A program made the position numbers and the translations under genes. Of a stretch of 64,000 nucleotides of DNA, positions 8,009 to 17,076 are shown piece after piece (position 1 is the stretch's first letter; the number at the start of each line of letters is the position of its first letter). Source of the DNA: RGIG9379 sp031553005 (lineage in GTDB: Bacteria; Bacteroidota; Bacteroidia; Bacteroidales; Paludibacteraceae). The notes under the pieces are model-generated. The model did no database searches and was not told the origin of the DNA. It saw nothing but the letters and a program-made list of their open reading frames with translations. Location: NCBI GenBank assembly GCA_031553005.1, contig JAVBMA010000031.1:69030-133029 (forward strand), read 5' to 3'.

Positions 8009-11000
8009 TTATTGATTAAAAGATACTTTTTCTATCCTGTTGTTTTCTACATACCAAAGGTATCCTTCGATATTTGAATATCCCATTTTTTGGAGAAGCT
8101 CCATGTATTCTTTTACCTGATATATATGTTTTTTTTGCTCCTTACCGAATTTAAAGTCAATAACCGTTATTTTATTTTCATGTAAAACTACTCTGTCCGG
8201 GCGTTTATCCTGTAAAACTCCCATTTCATCGTGGTAAACAATGGAACATTCATTGAATAGTTTGACTCCGGGCCGGAACCACTCGGCAACTTCGGGCAGT
8301 TGCATGGCATCGGAAACGTAGGTTATTAATCCCTCCTTTTCGGCATCGCTGTGAATTATCCCTTCAAATAGCAATTGATCAACAGCTTCTGGGATATCTG
8401 CTATTGTATGAATATTGGAAAACAGGTAATGCAATAATTTTCCACGGTTGATGTAGCTGTTTTCAGTTCGTTCCTCTTCCTCGATAAAATCTTTTGACCG
8501 GTTTGATTGTTTAAACTTCGCTTTTTGAGTATGCGAGAAGTAAGGAAAACTAAGCACTTTGGGCTTTTGGTTCAACTTGTTTCCGGATTCTTTTTTCTTC
8601 TCTTTTGGTCGGGAATAAAGGTTTCCGGATACATACTGCCTTGTTTCATCGTTCCAGTGGCTATGCAATTCATTGTTTTCGGGCGATTCCATTATCCTGA
8701 TCAGTAGTTCGGAGATATTGGAAGGAGTCGCTGTTTTATTCTCTCTTTTCTTTTTATCTTCTTTGTCGGGTTTCCTGTCTTTTCCGATCAGTATCAGGTT
8801 TTTTTCGGCACGAGTAAGGGCAACATAGAGTAAATTAAGATTATCTACCCACAATTGCGCGGTTTCATCGGCAAATTCTTTGTCAAAAATAGAATTTGCC
8901 ATCTCTTTCCCATATTTAACAGGAAAAAGTGGAAGTGAATGGAACGGATCTGTTTCCGTATTGCACCAAAGGAGTGGATTTAGTCCTGTTTCATGCGTAA
9001 GCGTCCAATCGCAAAAAGGAATAATAACCGAATGAAACTCCAGCCCTTTGGATTTATGGATGGACATAATGCGCATTCCCTCTATCTCGCTGCTGAATGG
9101 AATCGTTTTCTCTTTCAGCGATTCATCCCAATAGGCAAGGAAAAGATTGATATCGCCCGACTTTTTATTTAAAAAATCGGTAACTCCATCGAGGAAAGAG
9201 TAAAGATAGCTTTCCTGATTTTTTATTTTGTGAAGTTCCAATATTTGATATAATTCTTCGATCAGTTCGTACAAAGGAAGCATGGCGGCATGCCGTAGTT
9301 TTTCTTCCAATGCTTTTACCTCTTCCGATTGAGTCAAATGAATGTCTGCAACCAAATTACCTATCTCTTTATGCCTGATTTCTGTTTGGTAAGAAAGCAG
9401 CAGTTGAGTTTTATAAATCGGATTGGCCGGCTCTGAAATGTAGCGTAATGCCTCAATCAAAATATGAATAGTAAGAGATGCCTGCAACTGGTAAGCCTGA
9501 TCTGAGATAACATCGTAGTTATACTTTTTTTCAGGATGTTCTTTTTGGTAATTGGCAAGATATTCGGCAATAACCGGAATGGTTTTGTTTTTCCGTACTA
9601 ATATGGTTATCTCTTCGGCTGCAATCCCATTTTCCTGCAACTCTTCGATGTTTTCGATTAATTTTTCCAACACTCTTTTATTGTAAGAATCGCTATCGGG
9701 TTCATATATAAAATCCGCTTTTACATAACCCTCCTCTTTTTCTTTGGAACATTTTTGGGCTACATCCGAGTAGGCTTGTTGTATATCGGTATTGTCGCAC
9801 CCCTGTTCCGGTTGAAACAACGCGACAGCGGCATTGAAAACCAGATTGTTGAAACGGATGATTTCATACTCGCTTCGCCAGTTTTTATCCAGCCGTATCT
9901 CTTCCGTTTGTATATTGGGAAGTTCTTTTGCAAGGTTCCCCAGAATTCTCCAGTCCCCGTTTCGCCAACGGTAAATAGACTGTTTTTGGTCTCCTACGAT
10001 CAGGCTGTCTGCATTTTGAGATAATCCTTCCAACAACAAAGGCTTGAAGTTTTCCCATTGAACACGGCTCGTATCCTGAAACTCATCTATCATTATGTGC
10101 TGGAGAGAGGCTCCTATTTTTTCATAGACAAAAGGGGCATCGTTTCCATCGATCAGTTCCTGCAACAGGTTGGGAGTGTCGGCAAGCATGAAACGGTTAT
10201 TTTCCGAGTTCAATTCCCGAACCGTGTCCGCAATATCGTATAATAATCCGATGTTGTTAATATGGCGGAGAATCAGGTTGCAAGTGTTGACTACTTGTAC
10301 ATTCTTTTTACGCTTTTCTTCTGTTTGCTGTAAAATTGCCATAAGCGAGTTTTCCGCCAACGCAATGATTTCATTTTTTCGCGGAGAACTTTTATTTACC
10401 CAGTTTTCTGCACTTTCAAAACATTTTTCCACATAAGAATTTGGCGTTTTCTGGATCTCATTTTGATTGATGATCCGATCGAAATAAGCTCCTATGCCTT
10501 TATCTCTCCATGCGAAATCATCTGTTGTTAATGCTTGTTTTTCTGTTTCTATCCGAAAGGGAAGGGCGGTTTGAACAACCTCTTCTATCTTCTCTTTTTT
10601 TAGCTCGGAAAGGGTTTTACGGAAACTTTTCAGGAATTTTTTATCTTGTAATACTGCGTGCAGCTCTTTCTCTTTACTTTTAAAATCTTCTTTGAAAATA
10701 TTTTCTCCGAAACTTTCAAGTTCGCGGTTTAACTTCCAATTGACTCCTTCGGATACTTTTTCATCGATATAATCGCTAATCCACTCCAATAGTTCGGGGT
10801 CTTCTTTTACTTTTCCGAATATTGAACGGATAGCCTCGCCCAGTATCGGGTTTGTATTTAATTCAATGTTCATGTAAGCTCCCAGTCCGAGCTCCTTCGC
10901 CAGATTCCTTAATATGGATTGAAAGAAACTATCGATTGTTTCGATATGGAACCGGCTGTAATCGTGTAACAACAGTTGGAGGGCGGTCTGTGCCCGTTCT

Positions 11001-11284
11001 CTTATTTTACGAATACTCCAATCCGGATCTTTTTCCTTTAATTCCGCTAAAATCGTATCCATGTAGATTTTGGAATCATCCAGCCCTTTGGCAATTCCAA
11101 ACAACTCAGTCAGGATACGGCTCTTCATTTCAGCAGTGGCTTTGTTGGTAAATGTAACCGCAAGAATATTGATATATGATGCCGGATTTTCAATCACCAA
11201 CTTAAGGTATTCGATAGCCAAACGGAATGTTTTTCCCGATCCGGCAGATGCTTTATATATTTTTAAAGTTGCTTGTTCTTCCAC
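8009..11284 (-). CDS. UvrD/RecB-family helicase-nuclease (AddA-like)
   Basis: The 1091-residue protein starts with Walker A ASAGSGKT (residues 12-19) of a superfamily 1A helicase and has motif II DEFQDTS, GDQKQSIYRWR, SIHKSKGLEFHSV and LLYVALTRAEKN. The C-terminus carries a PD-(D/E)xK nuclease core (RPDRVVL ... VIDFKFG ... QVKEY). The domain order is that of AddA/RecB, which resect double-strand breaks for recombination. No AddB/RecC-like partner is encoded in the window or on either side here, so the partner must lie elsewhere or the enzyme acts alone. The start at 11284 puts the Walker motif at the normal distance from the N-terminus. Confidence 0.88.
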   Translation of the reverse strand: MEEQATLKIYKASAGSGKTFRLAIEYLKLVIENPASYINILAVTFTNKATAEMKSRILTELFGIAKGLDDSKIYMDTILAELKEKDPDWSIRKIRERAQTALQLLLHDYSRFHIETIDSFFQSILRNLAKELGLGAYMNIELNTNPILGEAIRSIFGKVKEDPELLEWISDYIDEKVSEGVNWKLNRELESFGENIFKEDFKSKEKELHAVLQDKKFLKSFRKTLSELKKEKIEEVVQTALPFRIETEKQALTTDDFAWRDKGIGAYFDRIINQNEIQKTPNSYVEKCFESAENWVNKSSPRKNEIIALAENSLMAILQQTEEKRKKNVQVVNTCNLILRHINNIGLLYDIADTVRELNSENNRFMLADTPNLLQELIDGNDAPFVYEKIGASLQHIMIDEFQDTSRVQWENFKPLLLEGLSQNADSLIVGDQKQSIYRWRNGDWRILGNLAKELPNIQTEEIRLDKNWRSEYEIIRFNNLVFNAAVALFQPEQGCDNTDIQQAYSDVAQKCSKEKEEGYVKADFIYEPDSDSYNKRVLEKLIENIEELQENGIAAEEITILVRKNKTIPVIAEYLANYQKEHPEKKYNYDVISDQAYQLQASLTIHILIEALRYISEPANPIYKTQLLLSYQTEIRHKEIGNLVADIHLTQSEEVKALEEKLRHAAMLPLYELIEELYQILELHKIKNQESYLYSFLDGVTDFLNKKSGDINLFLAYWDESLKEKTIPFSSEIEGMRIMSIHKSKGLEFHSVIIPFCDWTLTHETGLNPLLWCNTETDPFHSLPLFPVKYGKEMANSIFDKEFADETAQLWVDNLNLLYVALTRAEKNLILIGKDRKPDKEDKKKRENKTATPSNISELLIRIMESPENNELHSHWNDETRQYVSGNLYSRPKEKKKESGNKLNQKPKVLSFPYFSHTQKAKFKQSNRSKDFIEEEERTENSYINRGKLLHYLFSNIHTIADIPEAVDQLLFEGIIHSDAEKEGLITYVSDAMQLPEVAEWFRPGVKLFNECSIVYHDEMGVLQDKRPDRVVLHENKITVIDFKFGKEQKKHIYQVKEYMELLQKMGYSNIEGYLWYVENNRIEKVSFNQ

Positions 11285-11312
11285 GCGTTTATTCTATTAA
11301 AGTTGAAAAAGT

Positions 11313-11450
11313 TTTATTATCAATGCCGGAGGTATTGTATGTTTATAGAAAGAAGATAATCTCATTTGTGCGACTCCAAAGGAGTCGAATGTGAAGTCTT
11401 TTGAATCATGGCTATAAATATAGAAATCCTTTGGATTTAATTCAATTAAA
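11313..11450. repeat. REP-like element, copy A (next to RAYT gene)
   Basis: Three hairpins occur in series: AATGCC/GGTATT (11322-11336), a perfect CGACTCC/GGAGTCG with loop AAA (11371-11387), and a perfect AAATCC/GGATTT (11424-11438). A second copy with the same three-hairpin layout and matching spacers lies at 54572-54710. Copy A ends 33 bases from the stop of the RAYT transposase gene. Confidence 0.85.
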
Positions 11451-11483
11451 ATTCAAACTATCATTTGCAATCTTATATTGATT

Positions 11484-11951
11484 CTATAATTCTTCAACCC
11501 AATTGAATAAATACTCTTCTTTAAATCCGATATCAAATTTTTTCAAAAAACTTATATATTCCTCTCTGAATGTCTTCCTTTTATGATGATCCTTTTGATC
11601 TTGAATATATTGAATAACCTTATCCAATGCAGAATGGCTATATGAGAAAGCACCGAAACCTTCTTGCCATTGAAAATTACAACGTGTAAAATGTTCTTTG
11701 TTTATGAATGTATTAGATGATTTTTTGATTTCTCTTACTAAATCAGATAAGCAACAAGTTGTTTTCATGCCTATCAAAAAATGAATATGGTTGCTTGTAC
11801 CATTAATTACAAGCATTTTTTGTCCTTTATTTTGCACAATTCCGGTAATATATTTATATAATTCAGCTTCCCATTCCGGTTGGATTAATGCATTACGATT
11901 TTTTACTGCAAATACTATTTGAACGTAGATTTGTGAGAATGTCCCTGACAT
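11484..11951 (-). CDS. REP-associated tyrosine transposase (IS200/IS605-like, Y1)
   Basis: The 155-residue protein belongs to the Y1 (HUH) transposase family. The metal-binding HUH motif is NHIHFLIG (about residues 52-59), and a catalytic tyrosine candidate lies in SALDKVIQYIQDQKDHH. Such enzymes cut single-stranded DNA at hairpins. The flanking three-hairpin repeat and its solitary copy elsewhere in the window suggest a RAYT/REP relationship rather than a standard IS200, but this is inference. The ORF looks intact, and a -7 box TATTTTTG (11988-11981) lies upstream. Confidence 0.88.
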   Translation of the reverse strand: MSGTFSQIYVQIVFAVKNRNALIQPEWEAELYKYITGIVQNKGQKMLVINGTSNHIHFLIGMKTTCCLSDLVREIKKSSNTFINKEHFTRCNFQWQEGFGAFSYSHSALDKVIQYIQDQKDHHKRKTFREEYISFLKKFDIGFKEEYLFNWVEEL

Positions 11952-12187
11952 AGTTTTTCATGTTAATGTGCCCGAAAGCACAAAAATACCATTTTGCCGC
12001 TATTTTTTTATAACGCTTCAAAAAAATAACCATTCATGTATAAAAATATAGTTTAATGTGAATTCGGCATTGAAAAGAAGGCTTTTATGCTGAAATCTTA
12101 TTTAAAATAAAACTCTTCTTTTTTTTATAACCTCAAGGCAGCAAACAAGCAATTCGCAATTTCTTCCCCTTTCAACTTTCAATTTAT

Positions 12188-12236
12188 AAAAAAACAAATT
12201 GCGGAAATACTGTTTTTAGCATTTCCGCAACTTAGG
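12188..12236 (-). terminator. Intrinsic terminator after carB
   Basis: A perfect 10-bp stem (12199-12208 with 12221-12230, TTGCGGAAAT/ATTTCCGCAA) is followed on the minus strand by a T-run (12196-12188). It lies 25 bases past the carB stop. Confidence 0.88.
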
Positions 12237-12260
12237 ATTTAGAATCTATCTTTAATTATT

Positions 12261-15200
12261 TCAATATTCCTGCCAGCTTCTGATTTGGATATCTTTGTCT
12301 GTTTTGTTGGTAAATGCTTGTATGAAAGCACTAGCCAAACGTGCATTTGTCAATAATGGAATATTATGATCGATTGCAGAGCGGCGTATCTTATATCCGT
12401 TGGTTAGCTCTCGCTTGGTGTGGTCTTTCGGGATATTGATGATCAGATCCACTTCGTGGTTAGCAATCAACTTGATAATGTCTTTATGCTTGGTTTCATC
12501 CGGCCAGCTCACGATGATAGCTTCCACTCCGTTGTCGGCAAGGAATTTTTGAGTTCCTTCGGTTGCATAGATTTGATGGCCTTCTGTGCGTAGCATTTTG
12601 CATGCATCCAATAAATCAACTTTTCCTTTTGCATCTCCAGAGGATACCAGAATTCCTTTTTTCGGGACGTGATAGCCAACGGAAATCATTGCGTTCATCA
12701 TTGCTTCGTCAAAATCGGCTCCGAGGCATCCTACTTCTCCGGTTGACGACATGTCTACTCCCAGGATAGGGTCTGCTTTGTGCAAGCGGGCAAAAGAGAA
12801 CTGGGATGCTTTTACTCCGACGTAGTCGATGTCGAATGTAGAAGAATCCGGTTTTTCTACTGAAACATCCAGCATAATTTTTGTTGCTGTTTCAATGAAG
12901 TTTCTTTTCAATACTTTGGAAACAAACGGGAAGCTTCTTGAAGCGCGTAAATTACACTCAATTACTTTGATATCGTTGTTTTTGGCAAGGAATTGAATAT
13001 TGAAAGGCCCGCTGATATTAAGTTCTTTTGCAATTTTCTTGCTTATTTTCTTAATTCTTCTGGCGGTTTCCATGTAGATCTTCTGTGCCGGGAAGACCAA
13101 TGTAGCATCTCCGGAGTGTACTCCTGCAAATTCAACGTGTTCGGAAATTGCGTATTCGATCACATCTCCGTTTTTGGCAACAGCGTCAAACTCAATTTCT
13201 TTTGCATTTTGCAGGAATTCGGAAACTACTACCGGAAATTCTTTAGAGACTTTCGCAGCTGCTTTTAAGAAAGTCACCATTTGTTCTTTGTCGTAGCAGA
13301 CATTCATTGCTGCTCCCGATAGCACGTAGGAAGGCCTGATCAATACCGGGAATCCGACTTCTTCGGTAAATTTGCCGATTTCATCGAAGTTGGTAAGTTC
13401 TTTCCAACGCGGTTGGTCAATGCCGAGCAGGTCGAGCATTGCCGAGAATTTGTGGCGGTTTTCCGCACGGTCGATCGAAATAGGAGAAGTTCCCAAAACC
13501 GGAACATTCTGGCGGTATAGTTTCATTGCCAAATTGTTAGGTATCTGTCCTCCTACTGATACTATTACTCCTTTCGGAGTTTCAAGGTCGATAATATCCA
13601 ATACTCTTTCGAAGCTCAATTCGTCAAAGTAAAGGCGGTCGCACATGTCGTAGTCTGTCGATACGGTTTCCGGATTGTAGTTGATCATTATGGATTTATA
13701 ACCCAGTTTTCGGGCTGTTTGTACCGCGTTTACAGAGCACCAGTCAAATTCTACCGATGATCCGATGCGGTAAGCTCCCGAACCGAGTACAACAACTGTT
13801 TTTTCGTTTTTATAGTCGTAATTAGTGGCGTATCCTTCTGCTCCGTAAGTCATGTAGAGGTAATTGGTCAGTTCCGGATGCTCGGATGCAATGGTATTGA
13901 TGCGGCGTACTGCAGGAAGGATTCCGGCGTCCTTGCGCATGTCACGAACCCTGAGCGAGTCTTTTTCCAGGTTGCCGTCAGGATTTTCTACATAACGGGC
14001 TATTTGAAAATCGGAGAATCCTAATTCTTTTGCTTTTTTCAAAACATCAGCGGGCAAGTCTTCGATCTTTTTATATTGGGATAATACTTTAGTGTAGTCT
14101 ACAATATTCTTTAGCTTGCCCAGAAACCATTTGTCTATTTTGGTCAGATCATAAATCCGGTCAATGCTGTAGTTTTCTTCCAATGCTTTGGCAATGGCGA
14201 AAACACGAAGGTCGGTCGGATTGGCAAGTTCTTCGTCAAGGTTTTCAAATTCAAGTTCTTTGTTGCCTACGAATCCGTGCATGCCTTGTCCAATCATACG
14301 AAGACCTTTTTGAATGATCTCTTCAAATGATTTTCCGATTGACATGATTTCTCCGACCGATTTCATTGAAGAGCCGATCTGGCGGCTTACTCCTGCAAAC
14401 TTGGTCAAGTCCCAGCGAGGTATTTTTACAATCATGTAATCTACGGAAGGAGCAACGTATGCTGAGTTTGGCGTTCCCATTTCGCCGATTTGATCAAGTG
14501 AATAACCTAATGCCAATTTTGCGGCAACAAATGCGAGTGGGTAACCGGATGCTTTGGAGGCTAATGCTGATGAGCGGCTCAGACGCGCGTTGATTTCAAT
14601 GATGCGGTAGTCGTTGGTTTCGGCATTAAAAGCGTATTGAATGTTACATTCTCCTACGATTCCGATGTGACGGACTACTTTTCTTGCAACGTCCTGCAAG
14701 AGATCAATTTGTTCTTGTGAAAGCGAGATGATAGGAGCCACTACGATACTTTCTCCGGTATGGATACCTAGCGGGTCGAAATTTTCCATTGGAACAACTG
14801 TGAAACAATGGTCGTTTTTGTCGCGGATTACTTCGAATTCAATCTCTTTCCATCCTTTTAGCGATTCTTCTACGAGGATCTGTTTGGAGTGAGCTAACGC
14901 GCTTTCGCAAAGTGTAGCAAATTGTTCTTCGTTTTCGCAGATGCCCGAACCTAAACCTCCAAGTGCATATGCTGAGCGTACCATTACTGGGAATCCGATC
15001 TTTTTCGCAACTTTCAATGCATCTTCGTAACTTTCCACGGCTTGCGAAACCGGTGTTTTTGCATCTATCTCATTCAGTTTCTTTACGAATAAATCGCGGT
15101 CTTCGGTGATCATGATTGCTTCTACCGAAGTACCTAATACTTTTACGCCATATTTTTCCAATGTTCCGGAGAGATACAATTCTGTTCCGCAGTTCAGGGC

Positions 15201-15476
15201 TGTTTGTCCGCCAAATGCCAGAAGAATACCGTCAGGTCTCTCTTTCTTTATTACTTCTTCCACGAAAAACGGAGTGATAGGAAGAAAGTAAACTTTATCA
15301 GCAACACCCTCGGAAGTTTGGATTGTTGCGATGTTCGGGTTGATAAGCACGGTACTTATACCCTCTTCTTTCATGGCTTTAAGCGCTTGCGAACCTGAAT
15401 AATCAAATTCTCCTGCTTGTCCGATCTTAAGAGCTCCGGATCCAAGCAAAACGATTTTTTTAATTTCTTGTAACAT
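12261..15476 (-). CDS. carB: Carbamoyl-phosphate synthase large subunit
   Basis: The 1071-residue protein is full-length CarB. It has two homologous ATP-grasp halves (first with GGQTALNCG, MVRSAYALGGLGSG, ECNIQYAF, EINARLSRSSALASKA; second with GSGAYRIGSSVEFDW, VLIRPSYVLSGAAMNV, ECNLRASRSFPFVSK) and a C-terminal MGS-like allosteric domain (about 930-1071). With CarA it makes carbamoyl phosphate for pyrimidines and for arginine, linking it to argF' at 54.8 kb. carA is not next to it. The upstream leader carries a promoter, a 25-codon ORF and a terminator, suggesting attenuation. Confidence 0.97.
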   Translation of the reverse strand: MLQEIKKIVLLGSGALKIGQAGEFDYSGSQALKAMKEEGISTVLINPNIATIQTSEGVADKVYFLPITPFFVEEVIKKERPDGILLAFGGQTALNCGTELYLSGTLEKYGVKVLGTSVEAIMITEDRDLFVKKLNEIDAKTPVSQAVESYEDALKVAKKIGFPVMVRSAYALGGLGSGICENEEQFATLCESALAHSKQILVEESLKGWKEIEFEVIRDKNDHCFTVVPMENFDPLGIHTGESIVVAPIISLSQEQIDLLQDVARKVVRHIGIVGECNIQYAFNAETNDYRIIEINARLSRSSALASKASGYPLAFVAAKLALGYSLDQIGEMGTPNSAYVAPSVDYMIVKIPRWDLTKFAGVSRQIGSSMKSVGEIMSIGKSFEEIIQKGLRMIGQGMHGFVGNKELEFENLDEELANPTDLRVFAIAKALEENYSIDRIYDLTKIDKWFLGKLKNIVDYTKVLSQYKKIEDLPADVLKKAKELGFSDFQIARYVENPDGNLEKDSLRVRDMRKDAGILPAVRRINTIASEHPELTNYLYMTYGAEGYATNYDYKNEKTVVVLGSGAYRIGSSVEFDWCSVNAVQTARKLGYKSIMINYNPETVSTDYDMCDRLYFDELSFERVLDIIDLETPKGVIVSVGGQIPNNLAMKLYRQNVPVLGTSPISIDRAENRHKFSAMLDLLGIDQPRWKELTNFDEIGKFTEEVGFPVLIRPSYVLSGAAMNVCYDKEQMVTFLKAAAKVSKEFPVVVSEFLQNAKEIEFDAVAKNGDVIEYAISEHVEFAGVHSGDATLVFPAQKIYMETARRIKKISKKIAKELNISGPFNIQFLAKNNDIKVIECNLRASRSFPFVSKVLKRNFIETATKIMLDVSVEKPDSSTFDIDYVGVKASQFSFARLHKADPILGVDMSSTGEVGCLGADFDEAMMNAMISVGYHVPKKGILVSSGDAKGKVDLLDACKMLRTEGHQIYATEGTQKFLADNGVEAIIVSWPDETKHKDIIKLIANHEVDLIINIPKDHTKRELTNGYKIRRSAIDHNIPLLTNARLASAFIQAFTNKTDKDIQIRSWQEY

Positions 15477-15542
15477 GGGAATAATATTATTTGTTTTTCT
15501 CGTTCTTCTTTATTCTTAAATACAATTATTTGCAATCGGGAA

Positions 15543-15574
15543 ACAAAAAAAATGCGTTGGGAAACACCAACGCA
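15543..15574 (-). terminator. Terminator in the carB leader (possible attenuator)
   Basis: A perfect 8-bp stem (15553-15560 with 15567-15574, TGCGTTGG/CCAACGCA, 6-base loop) is followed on the minus strand by an eight-T run. It lies 67 bases upstream of the carB start and one base past the stop codon of a small ORF, so the promoter at 15686-15716 would feed into it before reaching carB. Confidence 0.8.
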
Positions 15575-15575
15575 G

Positions 15576-15653
15576 TCAACTTTTATAATAAAAACAGAAA
15601 TCCCAATTTTTTGTGCCAACATTATCATTGAACGTATAAACCGGAATCTTCAT
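15576..15653 (-). CDS. Putative 25-residue leader peptide upstream of carB
   Basis: ATG at 15653 opens a 25-codon ORF ending with TGA at 15578-15576, one base before the stem of the leader terminator. The peptide begins MKIPVYTF and ends DFCFYYKS. Seven of its 25 residues are aromatic (three Tyr, three Phe, one Trp), with three in a row near the end. The reading frame fits neatly between a complete promoter and the hairpin. Translation is not shown, no Shine-Dalgarno is visible (normal in this phylum), and chance is possible for so short an ORF. Confidence 0.4.
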   Translation of the reverse strand: MKIPVYTFNDNVGTKNWDFCFYYKS

Positions 15654-15685
15654 TGTTTCTATAAAATTAAATTTTTAAAATCTCG

Positions 15686-15716
15686 CAAAAATAGATAGTT
15701 TTTTTTGTTCTGCAAA
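15686..15716 (-). promoter_or_regulatory. Promoter of the carB leader
   Basis: On the minus strand TTTG (15716-15713) is followed after 19 bases by TATTTTTG (15693-15686), a full match to the Bacteroidota consensus. Transcription would start near 15680 and pass through the small ORF and terminator before carB. Confidence 0.65.
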
Positions 15717-15739
15717 ATTTTCAGAAAGAAAATATGTGA

Positions 15740-16846
15740 TTAATCGTTAGTTCCCGATTCTTCTTTTTTCTTTTTGTATCTGTCTACAATTCGCCAAAGG
15801 GAAACGGTCAAAGTGAACGCACAAACTACAACAATCAGGAATGCTATTTCAATCTTGACATTCCGAAGAGAAAGTCCTAATATGATAAACGCAAAATTTA
15901 CGAATAAAAGAATGAAAGTTACTTCTTTATGTTTTAGTCCGGTGCTCAACAGCAGATGATGGACGTGATTCTTATCGGCAGCAAAGGGGGATAATCCTTT
16001 TTTTACTCTTGTGATCATAACCCTTAGGGTATCGACTAATGGTATAGTCAATACGCATATTGCAACTACCGGAGCCGATCGCATTATGAAGACAGAATTC
16101 ATATTTCCCGTATCATACACATTGATTTCACAAAACCGGACAACGAAGAGGTATACAATGTAACCGAGTACTAACGCTCCGGAGTCTCCCATAAATATTT
16201 TGGATTTGCTTCCGAATACATTATAGATAAAAAATATAAGTAATGCTCCGACCAATGAGAAACTCATCATAGAGAGAGAGGTTACACCTATTAAGCTGAA
16301 ATAGATTCCAAAAAATGTACAAATTAAGATTCCTAATCCGGAAGCCAGTCCGTCAACTCCATCAATCAGGTTAAGCCCGTTTATAACCAACAGGTAAACA
16401 AAAAATGAAAGAGGATAACTAATCCAACATGAAATCTCTCCTATTCCCAAAAATCCGTATAGGTTAGTCAGGCGGACATCCGCAACGACAATTAATAAAA
16501 ATCCGGCAATTAATTCTCCCCATAGCTTTTTTAAGGGAGAGAGTTCTATCATGTCATCAAAAAAGCCAACCAAGAGAGTAAAAAACATCCCGGCAAGGAT
16601 GATTCTGTGTTGGAAATCAATGTTTTCAGTTGAGAAAATAAGGTAGGATAGGATAAAAGACGAAAAAATATTAATTCCTCCGATATTCGGAATTCCACCT
16701 TCATGTGAGGTCCTTCTGTTTGGCTTTACTATCAACTCTTTCTTTTTTGCCATTTGTATGATATAGGGCATTAAAAATTGACCTATGCCAAAAGAGAATA
16801 ATCCTAGCAAAAAAGGACAGGAGGTTAATATGGAATCAATATTCAT
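15740..16846 (-). CDS. wecA: Undecaprenyl-phosphate sugar-1-phosphate transferase (WecA/MraY family)
   Basis: The 368-residue polytopic inner-membrane protein (about ten hydrophobic segments) has the family motifs FFDDMIELSP, NGLNLIDGVDGLASG, FMGDSGALVLGY and the cytoplasmic loop DKNHVHHLLL. It would load the first sugar phosphate, usually GlcNAc-1-P, onto undecaprenyl phosphate to start a surface glycan. It sits at the downstream end of the polysaccharide locus and has its own -7 box at 16894-16901. The exact sugar cannot be told from sequence. Confidence 0.9.
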   Translation of the reverse strand: MNIDSILTSCPFLLGLFSFGIGQFLMPYIIQMAKKKELIVKPNRRTSHEGGIPNIGGINIFSSFILSYLIFSTENIDFQHRIILAGMFFTLLVGFFDDMIELSPLKKLWGELIAGFLLIVVADVRLTNLYGFLGIGEISCWISYPLSFFVYLLVINGLNLIDGVDGLASGLGILICTFFGIYFSLIGVTSLSMMSFSLVGALLIFFIYNVFGSKSKIFMGDSGALVLGYIVYLFVVRFCEINVYDTGNMNSVFIMRSAPVVAICVLTIPLVDTLRVMITRVKKGLSPFAADKNHVHHLLLSTGLKHKEVTFILLFVNFAFIILGLSLRNVKIEIAFLIVVVCAFTLTVSLWRIVDRYKKKKEESGTND

Positions 16847-16893
16847 AAATATAGATTAATGTTATAAAAAAACTATTATAATGAATTAGTTTG

Positions 16894-16901
16894 CAAAGAT
16901 A
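16894..16901 (-). promoter_or_regulatory. Putative -7 box for the wecA-like gene
   Basis: TATCTTTG on the minus strand lies 48 bases upstream of the start at 16846. No clear -33 element is present. Confidence 0.45.
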
Positions 16902-17076
16902 GTACTTTATTGGAAAGTATATAAAATAAAGGCAAAATTGCTAATTCTCTCTTAGTAATCCTCAAATGCAATTAAAAAATATTTTAACTTGTTTGTAATA
17001 ATTATTGCGATATTAAAAAAGCAATTTAAAATTAATGCAAAGTGTATCCTATGCATATAAATAGATTTGAGTTATT

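Noticed and set aside
15371..15628. 85-codon ORF overlapping the carB start on the minus strand
   Set aside because: It overlaps carB in another frame, has no family resemblance, and covers the terminator stem. The 25-codon ORF in the neighbouring frame fits the promoter and hairpin better.
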